Notes under the pieces: generated by a model | The model's database searches: none | Told to the model about the DNA's origin: nothing | What the model saw: only the letters and a program-made list of their open reading frames with translations | DNA from: Calliopsis andreniformis | Lineage: Eukaryota; Arthropoda; Insecta; Hymenoptera; Andrenidae | NCBI RefSeq assembly: GCF_051401765.1 | Contig: NW_027480492.1 | Location: 1,488,001-1,552,000 of the forward strand | Direction of reading: 5' to 3' | Length of the DNA: 64,000 nt | Shown: positions 37,261 through 52,099 of the stretch, one piece after another | How the letters are laid out: each line of letters opens with the position of its first letter | Numbering within the stretch: the stretch's first letter is position 1 | Translations under genes and position numbers: made by a program

Positions 37261-40200
37261 AGGATTCAGGATTGAGGACTCGGTATTGATGTTTCAGGAC
37301 TGAGGATTGAGATTTGAGTATTGAGGATTGAAGACTGGGGATTGAGGATTGAGGATTGATAATTGAGGATTGAGGATTGAAGATTGAATATTGATGATTG
37401 AAGATTGAGGATTGAGGATTGAGGGTTGTGGATTGCGGACGGGGGCTGAGGGTTGAGTATTGATGTTTGAGGTCTGAGGATTGAGGATTGAGGAATGAGA
37501 ATTGAGGATTCAGGACTGAGAACTGAGGATTGAGGATTGAGTATTGAGTATTGAGGATTGAAGATTGAGGATTGGGTATTGAGGATTGAATATTCAGGAT
37601 TGAGGATTGAGGATAGAGGATTGAGGATTGAGGATTGAAGATTGAATATTGATGATTGAAGATTGAGTATTGAGGATTGAGGGTTGTGGATTGCGGACGA
37701 GGACTGAGGGCTGTGTATTGATTTTTGAGGTCTGAGGATTGAGGATTGAGGATTGAGAATTGAGGATTGAGGATTGAGGATTGAAGATTGACGATTGGGT
37801 GTTGAGGATTGAAGAATGAGGATAGAGGTTTGGGGATTGAAGATTGAGGTCTGAAGATTGAGTATTGAGGATTGAAGATTGAGGATTGAGGATTGAGGAT
37901 TGTCGATTGAGGATTGAGGATTGAGGATTGAAGATTGAGTATTGAGGATTGAAGATTGAGGTCTGAGGATTGAGGACTGAGGATTGAGAATTGAGGATTG
38001 AGGATTGAGGATTGAAGAATGAGGATTGGGTGTTGAGGATTGAAGAATGAGGATTGAGGATTGAGGATTGAAGATTGAGTGTTGAAGATTGAGTATTGAG
38101 GATTGAAGATTGAGGATTGAGGTTTGAGGATTGAGGATTGAGTATTGAGGATTGAAGATTGAAGATAGAGTATTGAGGATTGAAGACTGAGGATAGGGGA
38201 TTGAGGATTGAGGATTAAGGATTGAAGATTGAGGATTGAGGATTGAAGATTGAGGATTGGGAATTGAGGATTGACGATTGAGGATTGAGTATTGAGGATT
38301 TAGAATTGAGGATTGAGGATTGAAGATTGAGTATTGAGGATTGAAGAATGAGGATTGAGGATTGAGGATTGAAGATTGAGTGTTGAAGATTGAGTATTGA
38401 GAATTGAAGATTGAGGATTGAGGTTTGAGGATTGAGGACTGAGTATTGAGGATTGAAGATTGAGGATTGAGGATTAAGGATTGAAGATTGAGGATTGAGG
38501 ATTGAAGATTGAGGATTGGGAATTGAGGATTGACGATTGAGGATTGAGTATTGAGGATTTAGAACTGAGGATTGACGATTGAGGATTGAGTGTTGAGGAT
38601 TGAGAATTGAGGATTCAGGATTGAAGATTAAGTATTGAGGATTCAAGGTTGAGGATTGAGGATTGAGGATTGAAGATTGTGGACTGAGTGTTGAGGGTTG
38701 AGTGATGAGAATTGATGTTTGTGGATTGAGATTTGAAGATTGAAGAATGGGGATTGAGTATTGGAAACTGTGAATTGAGGATATTGTATTGAGGATTGAG
38801 GATTGACAATTGATTGTTGAGGTCTGAGGACTGAAGTTTGCGGATTGAGGATTGAGGATTGAAGATTGAGGCTCCGGTATTGAGGTTTGAGGATTGAGGA
38901 TTGAGGATTGAGGATTGAGGATTGAGGATTGAGGATTGAAGGTTGAATATTGATGATTGAAGATTGCGGATTGAGGATTAAGGGTTGTGAATTGAGGACG
39001 AGGACAGTGGGTTGGGTATTGATGCTTGAGGTCTCAGGATTGAGGATTGAGGATTGCGAATTGAGGATTGAGGATTGAAGATTGAGGATTGAGGATTGAA
39101 GATTGAGGATTGGGAATTGAGGATTGACGATTGAGGATTGAGTATTGAGGATTTAGAACTGAGGATTGACGATTGAGGATTGAGTGTTGAGGATTGAGGA
39201 CTGAGGATTGAGGATTGAAGATGAAGTATTGATGATTGAAGATTGAGAATTGAGGATTGATGATTGAAGATTGAGGACTGAGTGTTGAGGGTTGAGTGAT
39301 GAGAATTGATGTTTGTGGATTGAGATCTGATGATTGAAGAATGGGGATTGAGTATTGAAAGCTGTGAACTGAGGATATTCTATTGAGGATTGAGGATTGA
39401 AAATTGATTGTTGACGACTGAGGGCTGAAGGTTGAGGATTCAGGATTGAGGACTCGGTATTGATGTTTCAGGACTGAGGATTGAGTGTTGAGTATTGAGG
39501 ATTAAAGATTGAGGATTGAGGATTGAGGATTGAGGATTGAGGATTGAGGATTGAAGATTGAATATTGATGATTGAAGGTTGAGGATTGAGGATTGAGGGT
39601 TGTGGATTGCGGACGAGGGCTGAGGGTTGAGTATTGATGTTTGAGGTCTGAGGATTGAGGATTGAGGAATGAGAATTGAGGTTTCAGGACTGAGGACTGA
39701 GGATTGAGGATTGGGTGTTGAGGCTTGAAGAATGAGGATAGAGGTTTGGGGATTGAAGATTGAGGTCTGAAGATTGAGCATTGAGGATTGAAGATTGAGG
39801 ATTGAGGATTGAGGATTGACGATTGAGGATTGAGGATTGAGGATTGAAGATTGAGTATTGAGGATTGAAGATTGAGGTCTGAGGACTGAGGACTGAGGAT
39901 TGAGGATTGAGAATTGAGGATTGAGGATTGAGGATTGAAGATTGAGGATTGGGTGTTGAGGATTGAAGAATGAGGATTGAGGATTGAGGATTGAAGATTG
40001 AGTGTTGAAGATTGAGTATTGAGGTTTGAAGATTGAGGATTGAGGTTTGAGGATTGAGGATTGAAGATTGAATATTGATGATTGAAGATTGAGGATTGAG
40101 GATTGAGTGTTGTGGACTGTGGACGAGGACTGAGGGTTGAGTATTGATGCTTGTGGTCTGCGGATTGAGGATTCAGTGTTGAGAATTGAGGATTGAGGAT

Positions 40201-41275
40201 TGAGGATTGAAGATTGAGGATTGGGTATTGGGGATTGAAGAATGAGGATTGAGGATTGAGGATTGAGGATTGAGGATTGAAGATTGACAATTCAGGATTG
40301 GAGATTGACGATTGAGGATTGAGGATTGAGGATTGAGGGTTCAGGATTGAGGATTGAGTATTGAAGATTGAGTATTGAGGATTGAAGATTGAGGATTGAG
40401 GATTGAGGATTGAGGATTGAGGATTGAAGATTGAGGATTGAGTAATGAAGATTGAGTATTGAGGATTGAAGATTGAGGATTGAGGATTGAGGATTGAGGA
40501 TTGAGGATTGAAGATTGAGGATTGTGGACTGAGTGTCGAGCTTTGAGTGATGAGAATTGATGTTTGTGGATCGAGATTTGAAGATTGAAGATTGCGGATT
40601 GAGTATCGAAAACTGTGAATTGGGTATATTCTATTGAGGATTGAGGACTGACAATTGATTGTTGAGGACTGAGGGCTGAAGATTAAGGATTCAGGATTGA
40701 GGATTCAGGATTGAGGTTTGAGGACTGAGGATTGAGGATTGAGGATTGAGGATTGAGTATTGAGGATTGAAGATTGAGGATTGGGTATTGAGGATTGAAC
40801 ATTCAGGATTGAGGATTGAGGATTGAGGATTGAGGATTGAGGATTGAATATTGAATATTGATGATTGAAGATTGAGGATTGAGGATTGAGGGTTGTGGAT
40901 TGCGGACGAGGACTGAGGGTTGGGTATTGATGCTTGAGGTCTGAGGATTGAGGATTGAGGATTGCTAATTGAGGATCGAGGATTGAGGATTGAAGATTGA
41001 GGATTGGGTATTGAGGATTGAAGAATGAGGATTGAGGATTGAGGACTGAGGATTGAGGATTGAATATGAAGTATTGATGATTGAAGATTGAGAATTGAGG
41101 ATTGATGATTGAAGATTGAGGACTGAGTGTTGAGGGTTGAGTGATGAGAATTGATGTTTGTGGATTGAGATCTGATGATTGAAGAATGGGGATTGAGTAT
41201 TGAAAGCTGTGAACTGCGGATATTCTATTGAGGATTGAGGATTGAAAATTGGTTGTTGAGGACTGAGGGCTGAAG
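37261..41275 (+). repeat. HOR H, copy 4 (short form)
   Basis: This copy lacks the second half of the long form; the next H anchor follows at 41280 where copy 3 begins its second internal unit. Private differences include GACAGTGGG near 39005 (GACAGAGGG elsewhere) and GAAGATTAAGTATTG near 38627. The 4019-bp spacing is 1 modulo 7, as six slips predict. Confidence 0.88.
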
Positions 41276-41279
41276 GTTG

Positions 41280-44200
41280 AGGATTCAGGATTGAGGACTC
41301 GGTATTGATGTTTCAGGACTGAGGATTGAGATTTGAGTATTGAGGATTGAAGACTGGGGATTGAGGATTGAGGATTGATAATTGAGGATTGAGGATTGAA
41401 GATTGAATATTGATGATTGAAGATTGAGGATTGAGGATTGAGGGTTGTGGATTGCGGACGAGGGCTGAGGGTTGAGTATTGATGTTTGAGGTCTGAGGAT
41501 TGAGGATTGAGGAATGAGAATTGAGGTTTCAGGACTGAGGACTGAGGATTGAGGATTGAGTATTGAGTATTGAGGATTGAAGATTGAGGATTGGGTATTG
41601 AGGATTGAATATTCAGGACTGAGGATTGAGGATAGAGGATTGAGGATTGAGGATTGAAGATTGAATATTGATGATTGAAGATTGAGTATTGAGGATTGAG
41701 GGTTGTGGATTGCGGACGAGGACTGAGGGTTGTGTATTGATTTTTGAGGTCTGAGGATTGAGGATTGAGGATTGAGAATTGAGGATTGAGGATTGAGGAT
41801 TGAAGATTGACGATTGGGTGTTGAGGATTGAAGAATGAGGATAGAGGTTTGGGGATTGAAGATTGAGGTCTGAAGATTGAGTATTGAGGATTGAAGATTG
41901 AGGATTGAGGATTGAGGATTGTCGATTGAGGATTGAGGATTGAGGATTGAAGATTGAGTATTGAGGATTGAAGATTGAGGTCTGAGGATTGAGGACTGAG
42001 GATTGAGAATTGAGGATTGAGGATTGAGGATTGAAGAATGAGGATTGGGTGTTGAGGATTGAAGAATGAGGATTGAGGATTGAGGATTGAAGATTGAGTG
42101 TTGAAGATTGAGTATTGAGGATTGAAGATTGAGGATTGAGGTTTGAGGATTGAGGATTGAGTATTGAGGATTGAAGATTGAAGATAGAGTATTGAGGATT
42201 GAAGACTGAGGATAGGGGATTGAGGATTGAGGATTAAGGATTGAAGATTGAGGATTGAGGATTGAAGATTGAGGATTGGGAATTGAGGATTGACGATTGA
42301 GGATTGAGTATTGAGGATTTAGAATTGAGGATTGAGGATTGAAGATTGAGTATTGAGGATTGAAGAATGAGGATTGAGGATTGAGGATTGAAGATTGAGT
42401 GTTGAAGATTGAGTATTGAGAATTGAAGATTGAGGATTGAGGTTTGAGGATTGAGGATTGAGTATTGAGGATTGAAGATTGAGGATTGAGGATTAAGGAT
42501 TGAAGATTGAGGATTGAGGATTGAAGATTGAGGATTGGGAATTGAGGATTGACGATTGAGGATTGAGTATTGAGGATTTAGAACTGAGGATTGACGATTG
42601 AGGATTGAGTGTTGAGGATTGAGAATTGAGGATTCAGGATTGAAGATTGAGTATTGAGGATTCAAGGTTGAGGATTGAGGATTGAGGATTGAAGATTGTG
42701 GACTGAGTGTTGAGGGTTGAGTGATGAGAATTGATGTTTGTGGATTGAGATTTGAAGATTGAAGAATGGGGATTGAGTATTGGAAACTGTGAATTGAGGA
42801 TATTGTATTGAGGATTGAGGATTGACAATTGATTGTTGAGGTCTGAGGACTGAAGTTTGCGGATTGAGGATTGAGGATTGAAGATTGAGGCTCCGGTATT
42901 GAGGTTTGAGGATTGAGGATTGAGGATTGAGGATTGAGGATTGAGGATTGAGGATTGAAGGTTGAATATTGATGATTGAAGATTGCGGATTGAGGATTAA
43001 GGGTTGTGAATTGAGGACGAGGAGAGAGGGTTGGGTATTGATGCTTGAGGTCTCAGGATTGAGGATTGAGGATTGCGAATTGAGGATTGAGGATTGAAGA
43101 TTGAGGATTGAGGATTGAAAATTGAGGATTGGGAATTGAGGATTGACGATTGAGGATTGAGTATTGAGGATTTAGAACTGAGGATTGACGATTGAGGATT
43201 GAGTGTTGAGGATTGAGGACTGAGGATTGAGGATTGAAGATGAAGTATTGATGATTGAAGATTGAGAATTGAGGATTGATGATTGAAGATTGAAGACTGA
43301 GTGTTGAGGGTTGAGTGATGAGAATTGATGTTTGTGGATTGAGATCTGATGATTGAAGAATGGGGATTGAGTATTGAAAGCTGTGAACTGAGGATATTCT
43401 ATTGAGGATTGAGGATTGAAAATTGATTGTTGACGACTGAGGGCTGAAGGTTGAGGATTCAGGATTGAGGACTCGGTATTGATGTTTCAGGACTGAGGAT
43501 TGAGTGTTGAGTATTGAGGATTAAAGATTGAGGATTGAGGATTGAGGATTGAGGATTGAGGATTGAGGATTGAAGATTGAATATTGATGATTGAAGATTG
43601 AGGATTGAGGATTGAGGGTTGTGGATTGCGGACGAGGGCTGAGGGTTGAGTATTGATGTTTGAGGTCTGAGGATTGAGGATTGAGGAATGAGAATTGAGG
43701 TTTCAGGACTGAGGACTGAGGATTGAGGATTGGGTGTTGAGGCTTGAAGAATGAGGATAGAGGTTTGGGGATTGAAGATTGAGGTCTGAAGATTGAGCAT
43801 TGAGGATTGAAGATTGAGGATTGAGGATTGAGGATTGACGATTGAGGATTGAGGATTGAGGATTGAAGATTGAGTATTGAGGATTGAAGATTGAGGTCTG
43901 AGGACTGAGGACTGAGGATTGAGGATTGAGAATTGAGGATTGAGGATTGAGGATTGAAGATTGAGGATTGGGTGTTGAGGATTGAAGAATGAGGATTGAG
44001 GATTGAGGATTGAAGATTGAGTGTTGAAGATTGAGTATTGAGGTTTGAAGATTGAGGATTGAGGTTTGAGGATTGAGGATTGAAGATTGAATATTGATGA
44101 TTGAAGATTGAGGATTGAGGATTGAGTGTTGTGGACTGTGGACGAGGACTGAGGGTTGAGTATTGATGCTTGTGGTCTGCGGATTGAGGATTCAGTGTTG

Positions 44201-46320
44201 AGAATTGAGGATTGAGGATTGAGGATTGAAGATTGAGGATTGGGTATTGGGGATTGAAGAATGAGGATTGAGGATTGAGGATTGAGGATTGAGGATTGAA
44301 GATTGACAATTCAGGATTGGAGATTGACGATTGAGGATTGAGGATTGAGGATTGAGGGTTCAGGATTGAGGATTGAGTATTGAAGATTGAGTATTGAGGA
44401 TTGAAGATTGAGGATTGAGGATTGAGGATTGAGGATTGAGGATTGAAGATTGAGGATTGAGTATTGAAGATTGAGTATTGAGGATTGAAGATTGAGGATT
44501 GAGGATTGAGGATTGAGGATTGAGGATTGAAGATTGAGGATTGTGGACTGAGTGTCGAGCTTTGAGTGATGAGAATTGATGTTTGTGGATCGAGATTTGA
44601 AGATTGAAGATTGCGGATTGAGTATCGAAAACTGTGAATTGGGTATATTCTATTGAGGATTGAGGACTGACAATTGATTGTTGAGGACTGAGGGCTGAAG
44701 ATTAAGGATTCAGGATTGAGGATTCAGGATTGAGGTTTGAGGACTGAGGATTGAGGATTGAGGATTGAGGATTGAGTATTGAGGATTGAAGATTGAGGAT
44801 TGGGTATTGAGGATTGAACATTCAGGATTGAGGATTGAGGATTGAGGATTGAGGATTGAGGATTGAATATTGAATATTGATGATTGAAGATTGAGGATTG
44901 AGGGTTGAGGGTTGTGGATTGCGGACTAGGACTGAGGGTTGGGTATTGATGCTTGAGGTCTGAGGATTGAGGATTGAGGATTGCTAATTGAGGATCGAGG
45001 ATTGAGGATTGAAGATTGAGGATTGGGTATTGAGGATTGAAGAATGAGGATTGAGGATTGAGGACTGAGGATTGAGGATTGAATATGAAGTATTGATGAT
45101 TGAAGATTGAGAATTGAGGATTGATGATTGAAGATTGAGGACTGAGTGTTGAGGGTTGAGTGATGAGAATTGATGTTTGTGGATTGAGATCTGATGATTG
45201 AAGAATGGGGATTGAGTATTGAAAGCTGTGAACTGAGGATATTCTATTGAGGATTGAGGATTGAAAATTGATTGTTGACGACTGAGGGCTGAAGGTTGAG
45301 GATTCAGGATTGAGGACTCGGTATTGATGTTTCAGGACTGAGGATTGAGTGTTGAGTATTGAGGATTAAAGATTGAGGATTGAGGATTGAGGATTGAGGA
45401 TTGAGGATTGAGGATTGAAGATTGAATATTGATGATTGAAGATTGAGGATTGAGGATTGAGGGTTGTGGATTGCGGACGAGGGCTGAGGGTTGAGTATTG
45501 ATGTTTGAGGTCTGAGGATTGAGGATTGAGGAATGAGAATTGAGGTTTCAGGACTGAGGACTGAGGATTGAGGATTGGGTGTTGAGGCTTGAAGAATGAG
45601 GATAGAGGTTTGGGGATTGAAGATTGAGGTCTGAAGATTGAGCATTGAGGATTGAAGATTGAGGATTGAGGATTGAGGATTGACGATTGAGGATTGAGGA
45701 TTGAGGATTGAAGATTGAGTATTGAGGATTGAAGATTGAGGTCTGAGGACTGAGGACTGAGGATTGAGGATTGAGAATTGAGGATTGAGGATTGAGGATT
45801 GAAGATTGAGGATTGGGTGTTGAGGATTGAAGAATGAGGATTGAGGATTGAGGATTGAAGATTGAGTGTTGAAGATTGAGTATTGAGGATTGAAGATTGA
45901 GGATTGAGGTTTGAGGATTGAGGATTGAGTATTGAGGATTGAAGATTGAAGATTGAGTATTGAGGATTGAAGACTGAGGATTGGGGATTGAGGATTGAGG
46001 ATTAAGGATTGAAGATTGAGGATTGAGGATTGAAGATTGAGGATTGGGATTTGAGGATTGACGATTGAGGATTGAGTATTGACGATTGAGGATTGAGGAT
46101 TCAGGATTGAAGATTGAGTATTGAGGATTCAAGATTGAGGATTGAGGATTGAGGATTGAAGATTGTGGACTGAGTGTTGAGGGTTGAGTGATGAGAATTG
46201 ATGTTTGTGGATTGAGATTTGAAGATTGAAGAATGGGGATTGAGTATTGGAAACTGTGAATTGATGATATTCTATTGAGGATTGAGGATTGACAATTGAT
46301 TGTTGAGGTCTGAGGACTGA
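41280..46320 (+). repeat. HOR H, copy 5
   Basis: This has the two 1845-bp-spaced internal units (43459 and 45304) but lacks 759 bp of the M block found in copies 3 and 6. The join is near 46080, where GAGTATT runs directly into GACGATTGAGG. The missing 759 bp equals 108 heptamers plus the three-base T insertion. Private changes include GACTAGG for GACGAGG near 44925 and GGAGAGAGGG near 43021. Spacing to copy 6 is 5047 (721 heptamers exactly; seven slips counted). Confidence 0.88.
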
Positions 46321-46326
46321 AGGTTG

Positions 46327-49300
46327 AGGATTCAGGATTGAGGACTCGGTATTGATGTTTCAGGACTGAGGATTGAGATTTGAGTATTGACGATTGAAGA
46401 CTGGGGATTGAGGATTGAGGATTGATAATTGAGGATTGAGGATTGAAGATTGAATATTGATGATTGAAGATTGAGGATTGAGGATTGAGGGTTGTGGATT
46501 GCGGACGGGGGCTGAGGGTTGAGTATTGATGTTTGAGGTCTGAGGATTGAGGATTGAGGAATGAGAATTGAGGATTCAGGACTGAGAACTGAGGATTGAG
46601 GATTGAGTATTGAGTATTGAGGATTGAAGATTGAGGATTGGGTATTGAGGATTGAATATTCAGGATTGAGGATTGAGGATAGAGGATTGAGGATTGAGGA
46701 TTGAAGATTGAATATTGATGATTGAAGATTGAGTATTGAGGATTGAGGGTTGTGGATTGCGGACGAGGACTGAGGGTTGTGTATTGATTAATGAGGTCTG
46801 AGGATTGAGGATTGAGGATTGAGAATTGAGGATTGAGGATTGAGGATTGAAGATTGACGATTGGGTGTTGAGGATTGAAGAATGAGGATAGAGGTTTGGG
46901 GATTGAAGATTGAGGTCTGAAGATTGAGTATTGAGGATTGAAGATTGAGGATTGAGGATTGAGGATTGTCGATTGAGGATTGAGGATTGAGGATTGAAGA
47001 TTGAGTATTGAGGATTGAAGATTGAGGTCTGAGGATTGAGGACTGAGGATTGAGAATTGAGGATTGAGGATTGAGGATTGAAGAATGAGGATTGGGTGTT
47101 GAGGATTGAAGAATGAGGATTGAGGATTGAGGATTGAAGATTGAGTGTTGAAGATTGAGTATTGAGGATTGAAGATTGAGGATTGAGGTTTGAGGATTGA
47201 GGATTGAGTATTGAGGATTGAAGATTGAAGATAGAGTATTGAGGATTGAAGACTGAGGATAGGGGATTGAGGATTGAGGATTAAGTATTGAAGATTGAGG
47301 ATTGAGGATTGAAGATTGAGGATTGGGAATTGAGGATTGACGATTGAGGATTGAGTATTGAGGATTTAGAATTGAGGATTGAGGATTGAAGATTGAGTAT
47401 TGAGGATTGAAGAATGAGGATTGAGGATTGAGGATTGAAGATTGAGTGTTGAAGATTGAGTATTGAGAATTGAAGATTGAGGATTGAGGTTTGAGGATTG
47501 AGGATTGAGTATTGAGGATTGAAGATTGAGGATTGAGGATTAAGGATTGAAGATTGAGGATTGAGGATTGAAGATTGAGGATTGGGAATTGAGGATTGAC
47601 GATTGAGGATTGAGTATTGAGGATTTAGAACTGAGGATTGACGATTGAGGATTGAGTGTTGAGGATTGAGAATTGAGGATTCAGGATTGAAGATTGAGTA
47701 TTGAGGATTCAAGGTTGAGGATTGAGGATTGAGGATTGAAGATTGTGGACTGAGTGTTGAGGGTTGAGTGATGAGAATTGATGTTTGTGGATTGAGATTT
47801 GAAGATTGAAGAATGGGGATTGAGTATTGGAAACTGTGAATTGAGGATATTGTATTGAGGATTGAGGATTGACAATTGATTGTTGAGGTCTGAGGACTGA
47901 AGTTTGCGGATTGAGGATTGAGGATTGAAGATTGAGGCTCCGGTATTGAGGTTTGAGGATTGAGGATTGAGGATTGAGGATTGAGGATTGAGGATTGAGG
48001 ATTGAAGGTTGAATATTGATGATTGAAGATTGCGGATTGAGGATTAAGGGTTGTGAATTGAGGACGAGGACAGAGGGTTGGGTATTGATGCTTGAGGTCT
48101 CAGGATTGAGGATTGAGGATTGCGAATTGAGGATTGAGGATTGAAGATTGAGGATTGAGGATTGAAGATTGAGGATTGGGAATTGAGGATTGACGATTGA
48201 GGATTGAGTATTGAGGATTTAGAACTGAGGATTGACGATTGAGGATTGAGTGTTGAGGATTGAGGACTGAGGATTGAGGATTGAAGATGAAGTATTGATG
48301 ATTGAAGATTGAGAATTGAGGATTGATGATTGAAGATTGAGGACTGAGTGTTGAGGGTTGAGTGATGAGAATTGATGTTTGTGGATTGAGATCTGATGAT
48401 TGAAGAATGGGGATTGAGTATTGAAAGCTGTGAACTGAGGATATTCTATTGAGGATTGAGGATTGAAAATTGATTGTTGACGACTGAGGGCTGAAGGTTG
48501 AGGATTCAGGATTGAGGACTCGGTATTGATGTTTCAGGACTGAGGATTGAGTGTTGAGTATTGAGGATTAAAGATTGAGGATTGAGGATTGAGGATTGAG
48601 GATTGAGGATTGAGGATTGAAGATTGAATATTGATGATTGAAGATTGAGGATTGAGGATTGAGGGTTGTGGATTGCGGACGAGGGCTGAGGGTTGAGTAT
48701 TGATGTTTGAGGTCTGAGGATTGAGGATTGAGGAATGAGAATTGAGGTTTCAGGACTGAGGACTGAGGATTGAGGATTGGGTGTTGAGGCTTGAAGAATG
48801 AGGATAGAGGTTTGGGGATTGAAGATTGAGGTCTGAAGATTGAGCATTGAGGATTGAAGATTGAGGATTGAGGATTGAGGATTGACGATTGAGGATTGAG
48901 GATTGAGGATTGAAGATTGAGTATTGAGGATTGAAGATTGAGGTCTGAGGACTGAGGACTGAGGATTGAGGATTGAGAATTGAGGATTGAGGATTGAGGA
49001 TTGAAGATTGAGGATTGGGTGTTGAGGATTGAAGAATGAGGATTGAGGATTGAGGATTGAAGATTGAGTGTTGAAGATTGAGTATTGAGGTTTGAAGATT
49101 GAGGATTGAGGTTTGAGGATTGAGGATTGAAGATTGAATATTGATGATTGAAGATTGAGGATTGAGGATTGAGTGTTGTGGACTGTGGACGAGGACTGAG
49201 GGTTGAGTATTGATGCTTGTGGTCTGCGGATTGAGGATTCAGTGTTGAGAATTGAGGATTGAGGATTGAGGATTGAAGATTGAGGATTGGGTATTGGGGA

Positions 49301-52098
49301 TTGAAGAATGAGGATTGAGGATTGAGGATTGAGGATTGAGGATTGAAGATTGACAATTCAGGATTGGAGATTGACGATTGAGGATTGAGGATTGAGGATT
49401 GAGGGTTCAGGATTGAGGATTGAGTATTGAAGATTGAGTATTGAGGATTGAAGATTGAGGATTGAGGATTGAGGATTGAGGATTGAGGATTGAAGATTGA
49501 GGATTGAGTATTGAAGATTGAGTATTGAGGATTGAAGATTGAGGATTGAGGATTGAGGATTGAGGATTGAGGATTGAAGATTGAGGATTGTGGACTGAGT
49601 GTCGAGCTTTGAGTGATGAGAATTGATGTTTGTGGATCGAGATTTGAAGATTGAAGATTGCGGATTGAGTATCGAAAACTGTGAATTGGGTATATTCTAT
49701 TGAGGATTGAGGACTGACAATTGATTGTTGAGGACTGAGGGCTGAAGATTAAGGATTCAGGATTGAGGATTCAGGATTGAGGTTTGAGGACTGAGGATTG
49801 AGGATTGAGGATTGAGGATTGAGTATTGAGGATTGAAGATTGAGGATTGGGTATTGAGGATTGAACATTCAGGATTGAGGATTGAGGATTGAGGATTGAG
49901 GATTGAGGATTGAATATTGAATATTGATGATTGAAGATTGAGGATTGAGGATTGAGGGTTGTGGATTGCGGACGAGGACTGAGGGTTGGGTATTGATGCT
50001 TGAGGTCTGAGGATTGAGGATTGAGGATTGCTAATTGAGGATCGAGGATTGAGGATTGAAGATTGAGGATTGGGTATTGAGGATTGAAGAATGAGGATTG
50101 AGGATTGAGGACTGAGGATTGAGGATTGAATATGAAGTATTGATGATTGAAGATTGAGAATTGAGGATTGATGATTGAAGATTGAGGACTGAGTGTTGAG
50201 GGTTGAGTGATGAGAATTGATGTTTGTGGATTGAGATCTGATGATTGAAGAATGGGGATTGAGTATTGAAAGCTGTGAACTGAGGATATTCTATTGAGGA
50301 TTGAGGATTGAAAATTGATTGTTGACGACTGAGGGCTGAAGGTTGAGGATTCAGGATTGAGGACTCGGTATTGATGTTTCAGGACTGAGGATTGAGTGTT
50401 GAGAATTGAGGATTAAAGATTGAGGATTGAGGATTGAGGATTGAGGATTGAGGATTGAGGATTGAAGATTGAATATTGATGATTGAAGATTGAGGATTGA
50501 GGATTGAGGGTTGTGGATTGCGGACGAGGGCTGAGGGTTGAGTATTGATGTTTGAGGTCTGAGGATTGAGGATTGAGGAATGAGAATTGAGGTTTCAGGA
50601 CTGAGGACTGAGGATTGAGGATTGGGTGTTGAGGCTTGAAGAATGAGGATAGAGGTTTGGGGATTGAAGATTGAGGTCTGAAGATTGAGCATTGAGGATT
50701 GAAGATTGAGGATTGAGGATTGAGGATTGACGATTGAGGATTGAGGATTGAGGATTGAAGATTGAGGTCTGAGGACTGAGGACTGAGGATTGAGGATTGA
50801 GAATTGAGGATTGAGGATTGAGGATTGAAGATTGAGGATTGGGTGTTGAGGATTGAAGAATGAGGATTGAGGATTGAGGATTGAAGATTGAGTGTTGAAG
50901 ATTGAGTATTGAGGATTGAAGATTGAGGATTGAGGTTTGAGGATTGAGGATTGAGTATTGAGGATTGAAGATTGAAGATTGAGTATTGAGGATTGAAGAC
51001 TGAGGATTGGGGATTGAGGATTGAGGATTAAGAATTGAAGATTGAGGATTGAGGATTGAAGATTGAGGATTGGGAATTGAGGATTGACGATTGAGGATTG
51101 AGTATTGAGGATTTAGAATTGAGGATTGAGGATTGAAGATTGAGTATTGAGGATTGAAGATTGAGGATTTAGGATTGAGGATTGAAGATTGAGGACTGAG
51201 TGGTGAGGGTTGGGTGATGAGAATTGATGTTTTTTGTGGATTGAGATTTGATGATTGAAGAATGGGGATTGAGTATTGAAAGCTGTGAATTGAGGATATT
51301 CTATTGAGGATTGAGGATTGACAATTGATTGTTGAGGACTGAGGGCTGAAGGTTGAGGATTCAGGATTGAGGATTCGGTATTGATGTTTCAGGACTGAGG
51401 ATTGAGGGTTGAGGATTGAGGATTGAGGATTGAGGATATGGGATTGAGGATTGAGGATTGAGGATTGAGGATTGAGGATTGAGGAGTGAGGATTGAGGAT
51501 TGAGTATTGAAGGTTGAGTATTGAGGATTGAAGTTTGAGGATTGAGGATTGAGGATTGAGGATTGAGAATTGAGGATTGAGGATTGAGGATTGAAGATTG
51601 AGGACTGGGTTTCGAGGAGTGACGAATTAGGATTGAGGATTGAGGATTGAGGATTGAGGATTGCGGATTGAGTATTGAGGATAGAAGATTGAAGATTGAG
51701 GATTGAGGATTGAGGATTAAGGACTGACGATTGAGGATTGAGGATTGAAGATTGAGTATTGAGTATTGAAGATTGAGGATTGAGGATTGAGGATTGTGGA
51801 TTGAGGATAGAGGATTGAAGATTGTGGATTGGGGATTGAGGATTGACGATTGAGGATTGAGTGTTGACGATTGAGGATTGAGGATTCAGGATTGAAGATT
51901 GAGTATTGAGGATTCAAGATTGAGGATTGAGGATTGAGGATTGAAGATTGTGGACTGAGTGTTGAGGGTTGAGTGATGAGAATTGATGTTTGTGGATTGA
52001 GATTTGAAGATTGAAGAATGGGGATTGAGTATTGGAAACTGTGAATTGATGATATTCTATTGAGGATTGAGGATTGACAATTGATTGTTGAGGTCTGA
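46327..52098 (+). repeat. HOR H, copy 6
   Basis: This is the long form again, with internal units at 48506 and 50351 and the M block with T insertion at 51226. Compared with copy 3 it lacks 21 bp (three heptamers) near 50757, changing the offset from 14872 to 14851. A private change is GATTAATGAGG near 46789 where other copies have GATTTTTGAGG. It runs directly into block P. Confidence 0.88.
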
Positions 52099-52099
52099 G

